From NCBI GenBank assembly GCA_003990745.1, contig RBNI01002409.1, positions 1 to 18,613 on the forward strand: a stretch of DNA of 18,613 bases, written 5' to 3'. The translations under genes and the position numbers were made by a program. Below are positions 8,460-17,614 of the stretch, piece after piece. The notes below the pieces were generated by a model. It was given only the letters and a program-made list of their open reading frames with translations. It searched no databases and was not told where the DNA came from. Numbering within the stretch: position 1 is the first letter of the stretch; each line of letters opens with the position of its first letter. The stretch is from Jimgerdemannia flammicorona (lineage: Eukaryota; Mucoromycota; Endogonomycetes; Endogonales; Endogonaceae).

Positions 8460-11400
8460 CTACCCAATCCCCATAGGGGGGCCCCTCCCCACCTCCTCAC
8501 GAATAAAGATCACCCTTTCACCAACTATACCAACTCTCCCCCCACTCTGTCCACAAATTTTCTCCACTAAGCAGCACCTCTGACCACCCTGCAGCCTCCA
8601 ACCAAGCCACCAGCCTGTTAAGGTGTCTTCCATAAGCCTATGCCACTGCAACAACTGGTCCCCCAAGCCCTGTCTACTCCCATCCTTAAAAACAAATAGC
8701 CAGTGACTGGCCAGTCCTACCCAAATAGCCAAAGCCTAGCCCAAAGTAAGCCACTCCTTCCCTATCCCCCCTACCAATTTATCCCTCAAGTCCTCCCACC
8801 TCCCCCATACTTCATCTCTCCTATGCCATACCCCCAAGTATTTCCCAATTGCCTGCTAAAAATCCCCCAACACCTCACACTCTCCTAGCCAATGTTCAGG
8901 CATCTGTATATAACCCCCCTCCTGCTCTACATTATGGCACTCCTCACAGTTGAAGCAACCCCCTATGATAAGGTACCCTGAATGAAAGTTGAGCATAACA
9001 TTCCTCCACAGCATGTGCCACCAGACCACCCAGTACTTTGGTGGTATCCACTTTCTCACTGCAGCACTCTAGGTCCAAACACTATGCCAGTTCCACTCTT
9101 CGCCAATTCCAACTCCTTGCCAACTGCTAGACCACAGATCCTGGCCCAGTCCCCTTTGGCATTCCATTCCATCACCAATGTCGAACTCAATTAAAGGAGT
9201 GCCACCCAGCAGTATATGATCCCATCTCCACATCACCAGGTCCCAAGCCTCCTCTCCTTCATTCCCCTACCAATGAATTCCAATACAGTGCACCCCCTCT
9301 GCTATCCCCCACCAAAATCCTTTATATCACAGTTGTTCAGTGTTCTGAAGTCCAACTAATGAGAGAAGATCGCCAGTTGAGCCCCTTGGCAATGACTGCC
9401 TCTCCCAGATCTTCTGTAGCAGAGGAACCCAACCACCTCCTCTCAATTCCACTGCCCTCTTTAGCCACCATACTCACAATCAGTGTAACCATTTTGGAAA
9501 GTCAACCAGCCCAAGACCACTTCTTGCCACTAGTAGGGACAAGGTCTCCTAACCAATCTGACTCTGCCTTCTAGCCCAAATCCATCCCTTCACTGACTTC
9601 ATCAATCTCTTCACTACCCAAGCTGGGAAGTCCAGATGATATGCCAGATACCACAACTTCGGCAGCCAGTAGACATTCAAAATCGAGACCTGCCCTGCTA
9701 GAGAAAATTGTCTTCCCCCCCAACTTTACAGGGCCTCCTCCCAGATTCCAATCCTCTGCTCCCACCAAAGCCTGGGCAGAACTGACCTGTAGACTGACAA
9801 ATAGATGCCCAAGTACCACACTGCTTCACCAGTGGGGATGATTGTTCCTATAACCTCCCCTCCCACCAGACCATTGCTTAGCACCATTGTTTCATACTTA
9901 TGCCAATTCAGCTTAGCTCCAGAGTTCTCCTCATACCACTCTACAGTCTTCTTGAGCTCTTCAATATCAGCAATCGAACCCAAACCAACCACCATGTTGT
10001 CTGCAAAGGCCCCAACTTTCCATCCTATGCCAAAGACAGAGAGCCCTGCTATCCTCTGCCTAATTCTGTCCATAAGGGGTTCTAGGGAAAGAGTATACAA
10101 AATGGGGGACAGTGGGTCCCCCTGAGGTACCCCCCTACCTAAGGGGAATACTACCCCTCTATGATCATTATACATGAGTACAGTCCTACTCCCTTCCAGT
10201 AGGCTGACCATTGCTGACCGGAATTGGTACGGAACCCCCATTCTATCCAAAACTTTTGCCAGCCAGACTCTTCACACCTGGTCATAAGCCTTCTCCTGGT
10301 CCAAGAAGACTAGATGCCCATCCAGTCCACAGGCCCTTGCCCCTTCAATAACTCCATATATCCAGGCAGTGCTATCTCTGATGAGCCAACCACCCACAAA
10401 TCCCCTCTGCTCAACACTCATGACTTACTGGGTCACCTTCTGTAGTCTTGCCACCACTACCTTAGTCACCAACTTTCTGTCCATATCTAGCAACATTATC
10501 GACTGTCAGTTCTTCCAATCCTCCTGCCTTCCTTTGTTTTTATAAAGCAACATCACCAGCCCAAGGTCCTGCTCCCCCACCTACCTCCCAGTCTGTAGAA
10601 TAAAGTCACACAATGCTGTCATCTCTTCCATCACCCCTGGGACTCCAACCATTCACTTCCAAAAGTCCCAGGGCAGACCATCCTCTCTAGGTGCCGTACC
10701 TGGTATTGTCGCAGCAAGAATCTGGTAGATCTCATTTTTCTGTACAGGTATCACCAGGTCACCTAGCCCCTCGACTTGTGGTGGGTGCCAATTCTCCAAT
10801 ATTCAGTCAATAGTTGCGGCATCTGCCCCACCCTTCTCCTCACTCTACAATCCACTCCATCTCTCCTTCAGTAATCCAAGAATGTCCTGTACACCATGCA
10901 CCAGTATACCATCTGAGTCCAACACCTCTTCCCACCATTGCTGTATCTGCCTTGCCCTAAGAGCCCTTGTAAGAAACTTGGAAGGCCTCTCCCTTTCCTC
11001 CAGATCCTGCCAGCAGAGCCGTGCTGCCAAGCTCTATACCCTTGTCTCTTTCTCTTCCCGCAGCACTTGTTGTAGTTTCCCAACCTCCATTTTTGCCCTC
11101 ATTAATCTCCAATCTTCTTCTCCCTCCAACATCGTCAGCCTCACCCACTCCTCCAGGAGCCTAGTCAATCTAGTAGAAGCCCAACACACTCTATGCCTCC
11201 TCTGCTTCCCTGCCTCCTTGCCAGCCTCACTCCAGTAAATCTTGGCCATCTCCTTCATCCTTATCCACCAAACCCCAACTGAGGTATCTTCCTGCCACCA
11301 GTTCTCCACCCTCAGCTAAATGTTCTTAGCCCACTCATCTCACCAGGTCTTGTCATCTAACAAAGAGGAATTGAGGTACCAATGTCCAGGCCCATCCCCA

Positions 11401-12115
11401 CTTCCCCCAAAGCACCCCTGTCCTAAAAGCCCCCAGTGATCTGACCATGGATACCATTCCACCTCCAGTGACTTCCAAACATCTAGGCCCCAGCAGCTGG
11501 CCATCAAAATCCAGTCGATTCTTGTCCCCAGACCCTCTGCCCAATGTGTATAAACTCTCCTATTCCCCCAGCACTCCCTACCAGCATCTACCAGCACACT
11601 TAGTCTTTCGACCTCCTTCCATACCACCAGTCCTCCACTCCTGCTCTCAGCACCTCGTCCTCCATCTGTTCTATCCAATAGTATGTCCTGAACCATATTG
11701 AAATCTCCCCCAAGCATATCCACCCCAGCCTCTGCAAGGCTCCTACTCTCCTGTAAACCTTTCACCCAATCTATCTGCTCACTTCATACCACAGAGCAGT
11801 AGCAGGAGTCAACTGTAACTGGCTCTCAGCCTGTATGAATCCACTCACCTCAGACCAGTCTCTCCCCCCAGCTCCTCACATCCTGTATCTTCCCTCTGTC
11901 TTTCCAACCAAAATCCCAACCTTGCCCTTCCAAATTGCCACACCTCCCCATTCCTTCATCCATTCCATCTTATCAGAATCATCCTCACACCTAACATCCT
12001 GCAAGAGGAAGAGATCAGCCTCCAATCCCTTCATCCAAGTAAAAATATTCCTACGTTGAGCAGTGCCCCATAACCTATTCACGTTTAAAGAAAAAATGTT
12101 AGTTGTACTGTTCAT
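8460..12115 (-). pseudogene. LINE ORF2: endonuclease, reverse transcriptase, zinc finger (decayed)
   Basis: About 1,218 codons from ATG at 12115 to TAG at 8460-8462. The APE-type endonuclease nicks the target: FSLNVNRLWG and LFLLQDVRC (QD where QE is usual) at the start, GGDFN at 11697-11711, GTRIDWILMAS, then WSDH. The two halves are in different frames, through an indel near 11780. The RT shows PREDGLPWDFW, IMLLDMDRKLVTKV, FLDQEKAYDQV (10275-10307, followed by TGA), GVPQGDPLSPILY, and FADN at 9996-10007, where the second catalytic Asp of the usual F/YADD is Asn (GAC->AAC). Near the C terminus C-x2-C...H-x4-C (8877-8957, CFNC...EHWLGEC) matches the zinc finger found after RT in L1/Tx1-type elements. 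Several in-frame stops fit C->T or G->A change. Confidence 0.92.
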
Positions 12116-12145
12116 AATGAAATATGTTATGTTGTCAATCGATCT

Positions 12146-14170
12146 CTACTGCTCTATGCTCATCTCCTCCTGTGCCATATCCAGATTGTGTTCTGCAGCC
12201 ACCTTCTCCTCTTCTGCCCTCTGAGCCTCCAATCCAGCCAGCAGTTCATTCATCTCTCCATCTGCCTTCTCCTCGAACTTCTCTTGATATTCTATGCATG
12301 CCTCCTGCCAGAGCTGCAGTCCATGATGCTTGTTCCAGCAGTATTCAGCCCTCTCTCCAGCAATGACCACTATCTCTGCCTCCCTCTCCTTATCCACCTC
12401 ATACCCTTCCTCCTCTAGATACACTGCAAAAATTTCTGCCTTCAATGCCTTCATTACTCCATTCCCCTGCAGTATCTCTGCCCAATGCTCATCACTCATC
12501 ACTCGCAAGTCCACCTTCCCCAACTCTTCTGCCACCAGGTTATTCATCATCTGGCACATCCAAAGTAAGTTCCCCACCTCCTTCCCCTCCAGAGTCACCG
12601 GCCTCCCTCCATCCAACATTGTAGTGTCAACTCCAGTGCTTGCAGACTCATCCCATACCTCTGGGACATCCACCAGTTCCTCCTCACCAGCTGCCACCAC
12701 CTGTCCCCCATATACCACCTCTGGAACTCCGAATTGCACCCTCTGGGCCCCTTGCATTGGCACATCTTCTACTGCCCTGTTTTGGGAAGCCAGGCCATGC
12801 CTGATAAGAGGGGTAGGGGTAGGGGAGCCCTCCCAGTCCTCCTTCTAAACCTCTAGTATACCATCAGCATATGGGTCCTTACTAGTCTTCTCCTTATCCT
12901 CTCTTGCCTCCTTCTTGTCCTTCCCCTCCCCCTCACCGGCCCAGACACTTGCTTCAGCTCTCTCTGTGCCCTTCACCTTGCTTGCATCCCCCAGTGGTCT
13001 GTTATCCAGCTTGGCCAGTAGCTCTTTCTATCTCTTACACCCCTGAGCCCTTTCCCACTACTCCTTGGTCACTCAAATCCACTTTCCATCCACCACCTCC
13101 AAGTGTGTCAACTCCACAAAAGCTGCCCAAGCCTTCGCTTACCTCTCTACAGCACCATCCAACTCTTCTAGTACTTCCAATAAATCCTCCTCCTCCTCCT
13201 CACTTCCCTTCACCCTTGTCACCTTACACAAGATCACTCCTCAGACCATTGCTAAAGGCCAGTCCCTTGCCTTTCCAGTAGCTTCCTTCCCAGCCAGCCG
13301 AATCCTCACATCCACATCACCAGTCCTGAGCGAGGTCTCTTCTCAGACCCTAAATCTGATATCCACCACCTCTCCATATTCTGCCATGAAATCCTCAACT
13401 CTCTTTCTCATCTCCATTGCCATCACCATTGGCACTCCTTTCACCAGCAGTTAGACCACCCTGGGATCCCACTTCAGGCAATATGCCATCGGAATACACA
13501 CCTCCCCAACCACCAATCCAACCTTCAGTACCTCCTCCAATGGTGCCACCTCCTCAAAACCCACCTCCACTCCCTCCAGTCCCTTCAAAAACTTCACGGA
13601 TGCAGCTCCTGCCACCTACTTAGCGATGAGCCCCAGCACCATTTTCACCATCACCACTAGGCCCCAGAAGCACAGTATAACTGTGAATGCCGAGATCAAT
13701 TTTTTGAGCAATGGGGCCATTGCCAGACCCATTACACCATCTGCCAAGTCCCCTTGTCTTCTAAGCCTCAGCTGCTCAGCCTCACCATCAGTCATTACAT
13801 CTGGATTTTTTTCCAGATTGACAGTCCCATTGCCATCAGCAGTCACACTCCCCCCAGCTGCTACTCCCTCAGCTCTACTGCCCCCCCTTCCAAGGGCTGC
13901 TCCCCCCTGCACTGTCACCTTCTCAGTCTCCTTGCCCTTTCTCAGCCAGCCCTCCAGCCCTGATGCCTACTGTCTCCCCTTCACCATCTCTGTGAAGCTT
14001 GCCCTCTCAGATCCTGAGCCTCTGCCACCTCCTCCACCCCTTCCACATCCACTGGCCAGCAGCCTCCTCATACCCCCCCCCAGGCCTGGACCCCTCTCCA
14101 CCTGCTGCCAGTCAAAAGTGCTTGGGCCACCCTGCCCAGTATGCACCTCAGGTTGCCTGTCAGTCACCAT
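12146..14170 (-). pseudogene. LINE ORF1: Gag-like RNA-binding protein (decayed)
   Basis: About 674 codons in one frame, from ATG at 14170 (MVTDRQPEVH) to TAG at 12146-12148. The N-terminal part is Gly/Ser-rich and contains SFTEMVKGRQ, a motif seen near the start of LINE ORF1 proteins. A strongly hydrophobic stretch (ISAFTVILCFWGLVV and MVKMVLGLIA) lies at residues 155-182 or so. A tandem RRM-like region follows (SVKFLKGLEGVEVGF; LLVKGVPM...VEDFMAEYGEVVDIRFRV), typical of Tx1/L1-like Gag proteins that bind the element RNA. The C-terminal third is charged, coiled-coil-like and Glu-rich. I see no CCHC knuckle. About nine in-frame stops (TAG/TGA/TAA) occur where Gln, Arg or Trp would fit. ORF2 starts 30 bases after its stop, in the same frame. 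Confidence 0.82.
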
Positions 14171-14239
14171 GTTGTTAGTCTCTTTTCTCCAAAAATGATG
14201 TTGTAAGTGCTCTCCAAAAGTTGTATAACCTGAATGGTA
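14171..14239 (-). other. LINE 5' leader
   Basis: Sixty-nine bases between the target duplication and the ORF1 ATG. The presence of a leader and a complete ORF1 start suggests the copy is not 5'-truncated, which is unusual among LINE copies in general. Confidence 0.55.
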
Positions 14240-14253
14240 GTTATATCCAACAT
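14240..14253. repeat. LINE target-site duplication, right copy (14 bp)
   Basis: GTTATATCCAACAT, identical to 8372-8385. On the - strand it encodes the DVGYN codons of dUTPase motif 1. The distance between the two copies (5,868) is divisible by three. Confidence 0.93.
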
Positions 14254-14299
14254 CAGTTAGGTGGGCCTTAGTGGAGATGGTAGCCTTGTACCATATCTT
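14240..14299 (-). pseudogene. dUTPase domain, N-terminal part, right of the LINE
   Basis: The frame that carries the Gag knuckle runs on through IWYKATISTKAHLTDVGYN and stops at the LINE. The last residues are the beginning of dUTPase motif 1, which resumes at 8385. One TAG lies just upstream, near 14300. This piece alone has no catalytic residue. Confidence 0.8.
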
Positions 14300-16222
14300 C
14301 TATACTTTAATGACATTCTCAGAGTTCTTCTTTCCTAGACCTTCTCCAATGATAGTAATGTTCTGGTTACTGGGTTCACCTGATCTGTTTCTCTTCTCAG
14401 GACATTTGAATGAGATGTGTCCTGCTTTCTTGCAGATGAAGCACAATCCCTTTTTATAGAGCTGCTTCTTTTCATCCTCAGTGAGAGGTCTGGGGTTTTG
14501 CTGATTCCTTTGATCACTTCTTTGCTCATTTCTCTAGTCATTCCTTCTGGTAGGATTCCTCCTATCTTGGTTATCCTTCTTGTGTTCTTGATTTTGTGGA
14601 GCTTGTGCAGCAAGGATTTCATGGGCTCTTCTTTGTACTTGGGCAAAGCATTATGAGTAGTGGAGACATCCTTGGGGAAGACCTTGTTTCTTGATCTTCT
14701 GGGTGAGCCAGTCTGGTAGGGCTGTAAAAAGATAGTTGGCTCTGGTACCATTGATGGCCAAATTGTTCTTCTGGTAGGTAAGTCCAACAATTTTGAGATA
14801 GGCATCCATTCTGGTGGCAAAGGTCTCTAGATTCTCCTCACCATTCTTGTAGAACTTCATCTGGGATAGTTTGTTCTAAGTTTCTTATATGTAAGCCACA
14901 TTTTGGAATTTGGTCAGTAGTAAGGCCTTGAGTCCTAGGCCTGCTTCATAGTCATCCCAATCTGGTCTATTGTTGGCAGGTGCTTGTCCATTGACTTGAG
15001 GGTGGTCTTCTCAGGTTACTGGGTATTATTCCAAGGTTCGCCAGAATTCGGCTACTGTTCTAGTAAAGAATGTGGCTACTGTTTCCACTTGTGCTGCTGA
15101 TGTGGCAAATAGCTATTGAAGGGTGTTGTTCTGGTTATTGATGAGTATTTCTATAGATACTTAGTTGTTATTCCATTGGTTTGCTCAGTAGCCTGTATCA
15201 ACTGCATTGATGAAGTTTTCGATGTTACTGTTTTTTTCACGGAATGTTGGGATTCACAGAGTCTTGGTTGGTTTGTTATGTTCAGCAATCTGTTCTACTA
15301 TCTCTGCTAGTACTGCTAGTTGGGTAGTTAGTGCTACAATGCTGGTATCTACTATTGTGTTAACTATTAGTAGTAGGTCTGTTGGGGTAGATTCTTCTGA
15401 AGATTATTCTACTTAGTGGGGTTGTGGTGCTGTATAACTTGGGGTTACTTGATTCCTAGATATCAGATCAAAGAGTCCTGTGAGAGAGGGTAAACCAAAT
15501 CTCTGTATAAGTGGCTGGATTGGTTCTGAGGTCTGATCTTCTTGACCTGTAGTTCCTTGGTAAATTCCTAGGCCTGCTATTCCTAGTTGGCTATTGTCAG
15601 ACTGATAATCTGTAGAGTCTTCATCTGACTCTCTTTTCTGATGAGATAGTGCATCCTCATACTGGCTAGGTCCTTCAAAGAGGATATGTATCAGTCTCTG
15701 GCTAGGTAGATGGGCCTGCTTCTTATTCAGCAGTAGGGGATGGGCAGCCTGCTTGCTCATTCTCATATCTGGTTATGGCAGAGGCATAGTATACAACTAG
15801 TCTATAGTAGAGGGAGGTCTTGGTAGGGGTATAATGATATCTATCAGAGGCAATCTACTTGGCAGCTACTTCTCTTGCAGCAGGGGGTGTAATATAATCT
15901 AGAAAATCCTGGATGGCTACAGCAGTAGATTCTGAGGTCTTAGTGGTTCCAATGTGTCCTTGGAGAAGTTCATAGAACCTATGGCAGCTAACTATATTCC
16001 TAAGTCCTGGGTGGTAAGTTCTAAAGGCCTGATATAGATTCTTATAAGTCTGGTCAATTACAAGCTGGTAGGTCTCTGAGTCTGTAGTTTCCTGGTACCA
16101 CCTGGTCCTAATGACAAGGGCTTCTCTGGCTCTGGTTTGGGGATCCACAGTTGGTTCTGGGGATTACTCTTGTCCAAGGTTGGTCTTGTTCCAACTTCTC
16201 AGGAGTGTGTTCTTTATGCCTT
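14254..16222 (-). pseudogene. gypsy Gag: capsid and nucleocapsid with one CCHC knuckle (decayed)
   Basis: Gag packages the element RNA. A first frame (about 16217 to 15857) reads ...VDPQTRAREALVIRTRW...FYELLQGHIG...FLDYITPPAAREVAAK and ends at TAG near 15855. The next frame, one base on, continues through a Ser/Gln-rich linker (DALSHQKRESDED) to the retrotransposon capsid domain (TLWIPTFREKNSNIENFINAV ... MKFYKNGEENLETFATRMDAYL ... LFTALPDWL). A basic, Gln/Arg-rich stretch leads to the knuckle CFICKKAGHISFKC at 14402-14443 (C-x2-C-x4-H-x4-C, all four ligands intact). No ATG opens the first frame: GTG at 16148 or ATA at 16215-16217 (possibly an old ATG) are candidates, so the start is unknown. 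The knuckle frame runs without a stop-codon break in frame into the dUTPase linker. Confidence 0.82.
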
Positions 16223-16229
16223 CTTGGCT

Positions 16230-16247
16230 GGTAATCCACTGCTACCA
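16230..16247 (-). promoter_or_regulatory. tRNA primer-binding site
   Basis: Three bases after the 5' LTR the - strand reads TGGTAGCAGTGGATTACC. TGGTAGCAG is the complement of an initiator tRNA-Met type 3' end (…CTGCTACCA), the primer used by many Ty3/gypsy and Ty1 elements. The precise host tRNA cannot be checked here. Confidence 0.75.
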
Positions 16248-16250
16248 AGT

Positions 16251-17016
16251 TGTAATAACTCTAACTTCTACCTCTCTCTTATCCTTTGGATAATTAGAGA
16301 AGTAAGACTATTACTTAGGGACTTAGTACACAATGTATACCAAGAAGCCTTCAGTTTGAAGAAGCACTCACTTATAAGTAGTTATAGTAGCAGTACCTTC
16401 TATTTCAAAGGTCTTTCTCTGGTTTGCCCTATCTTTCAAGAGTCTTGTTCTTTGCTGTGCACAGACTGAATTCACCTTAGAATTCAGGTTCAATGGGTTT
16501 ACTTAAGTCTTTGGAGATTTATATACTAGTCTCAGTTCTGGCAGAAGTTAGCTAGGCTTTTGGAGTTTAGTCAGAAATACTAGAGTCACTTAGATATCAT
16601 TACTAAGACTCAGAAAAATGTATATATGTATGGGGGACTTGATTCTTGTATCAAGGACTGAACTAAAACTGCTTTATTTCAGATGGAAAAACTGGGGAGT
16701 ATTTATATAAGTTGGTCTGCAATTTCTGACTAAGTATGAGTAACTAATTTGGTAACTATAATGAGGTTTGTAATTGTGACCTTTGTCAGGTGGTTTTTGG
16801 CAAAAACAACTTTGTGATCAGGATCTCAATTACTAGATAATGATCAGCTGCTGTGGTAATAGTTGCTGTAGTGCTGGTTGTCAGGAATAAGCTAGATATC
16901 TTTTTTCATATTATTCACATCATTCGTTATTTGTAATATTGTATGTCACACTTCATTTATATGATGACATCATTGCTCACCAGGTCACATGATCACTTGT
17001 CATTTATTCTATTATA
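16251..17016 (-). repeat. 5' LTR (right LTR), with promoter
   Basis: The 766-bp copy starts TGTAATAACTC and ends TATTATA, where the last CA has become TA by C->T. On the - strand the TATA box TATAAATA is at 16700-16707 and AATAAA at 16673-16678, so U3 is the 17016-side part and R begins near 16675. It should drive transcription leftward through gag and pol. Compared with the left LTR the differences seen are transitions. Confidence 0.95.
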
Positions 17017-17021
17017 ATTAG
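17017..17021. repeat. target-site duplication of the gypsy element, right copy (ATTAG)
   Basis: ATTAG against ATCAG on the left, differing by one C->T. Confidence 0.85.
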
Positions 17022-17569
17022 TATACATTGGAACCCAATATTTGTAATAATTGAACAAGTACTAATACTTGCTATAGTACATAGATTATTAATGATAATA
17101 TTATAAAATAGAATTTAACTTATTCAAACATATAAAATTTAGATATGTACTAAATTCTATAGCTGCTATTGATAAAGATATACAAGATATAGTAATTGAA
17201 GAGAATGAGTGAACAAAATTGAGGAAAGTTGTTAAAGTTTTAGAGGTAAGTAAAAAGATATTTATTAGTATTTTTGCAGATTTAGTTTTACTTTACTTAT
17301 CTTTTTTTATACTTTTACTCTTTATTTTCCTTTAGCATTTTAATGAATATATAAAAGAAGTTATTTGACAAAAGTTTCTAACAATATATTCTATAATTCT
17401 GATGTACAATCTTTTAATTAATCAACTTAAAGACCTACTAAACTTATTAGAGAATGAAGATATATCTCTTTCAAGACAAAAGAAAGCTATTGAAGTGACT
17501 TTGAAGAAGTTTAAAAAATATTATTCAAAAATAGGTACTTCTATATTTTCTATCAGTACTAGTGAGTAA
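17022..17569 (+). pseudogene. hAT-family transposase pseudogene, 3' part (two exons)
   Basis: The hAT frame resumes at the base after the gypsy duplication: IHWNPIFVIIEQVL matches the family's TRWNSTY.ML block. Then RYVLNSIAAIDKDIQ, NE(stop)TKLRKVVKVLE (the EW..L..L..LL block, with Trp now TGA), and after an intron HFNEYIKEV, TIYSIILMYNLLINQL and KKFKKYYSK, which match the family's TI..VIP.YN and L.KYY blocks. The frame stops at TAA 17567-17569, before the C-terminal hATC dimerisation domain, which is missing. One indel lies between about 17060 and 17110. Orientation, order and the exact rejoining at the target site show it is the same gene as 1118-2073. Confidence 0.85.
17246..17335 (+). other. 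intron 3 of the hAT transposase
   Basis: The intron is 90 bp, donor GAG|GTAAGT at 17245/17246 and acceptor CTTTAG ending at 17335. Its removal brings KVLE next to HFNEYI, as expected in the family, and keeps phase 0. It also contains a stop in frame, consistent with being non-coding. Confidence 0.7.
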
Positions 17570-17614
17570 AGTATTGTTTTTTATAAATTAAAATGAGAAA
17601 TTTCATTATTTTGA

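Larger units (their letters stand above)
8386..14239 (-). mobile_element. LINE (non-LTR retrotransposon), near full length, two ORFs
   Basis: About 5,854 bp, inserted in the gypsy dUTPase in the same orientation as its host. It has a short 5' leader (14171-14239), ORF1 (RRM-like Gag), ORF2 (APE-type endonuclease, RT, C-terminal CCHC zinc finger), a 3' leader of about 60 bp with AATAAA, and a poly(A) tail. Perfect 14-bp target duplications flank it. The RT signature FLDQEKAYDQV and the ISLL-type block IMLLDMDRKLVTKV resemble the L1/Tx1 group more than the common fungal Tad group; this is my reading from motifs, not a tree. The coding strand is G-rich and C-poor, unlike the surrounding gypsy DNA. 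Several stops, one frameshift and a mutated RT catalytic Asp make it inactive. Confidence 0.93.
2074..17016 (-). mobile_element. Ty3/gypsy chromovirus LTR retrotransposon, decayed, carrying a nested LINE
   Basis: The element spans 14,943 bp, or 9,075 bp once the LINE and one target copy are removed. It is bounded by 767- and 766-bp LTRs with TG...CA ends and a 5-bp target duplication. Order on the - strand is 5' LTR, primer site, Gag, CCHC knuckle, dUTPase, protease, RT, RNase H, integrase, chromodomain, extra ORF, polypurine tract, 3' LTR. RT-RNase H before integrase is the Ty3/gypsy order, and the chromodomain after integrase marks a chromovirus. In-frame stops, at least one indel and mutated catalytic residues make it non-autonomous. 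In the first 190 bp or so of the LTR alignment I see about a dozen differences, all transitions, so LTR divergence should not be read as age. Confidence 0.95.

Noticed and set aside
8703..14198. Many proline- and serine-rich + strand frames (for example 12904-13281 and 13626-14198)
   Set aside because: They are antisense to LINE ORF1/ORF2. The G-rich coding strand makes its complement C-rich and poor in stops, and none has recognisable domains.
14335..14820. Minus-strand 161-codon frame beside gag
   Set aside because: The CCHC knuckle and capsid blocks are read in another frame; this one is a shadow.
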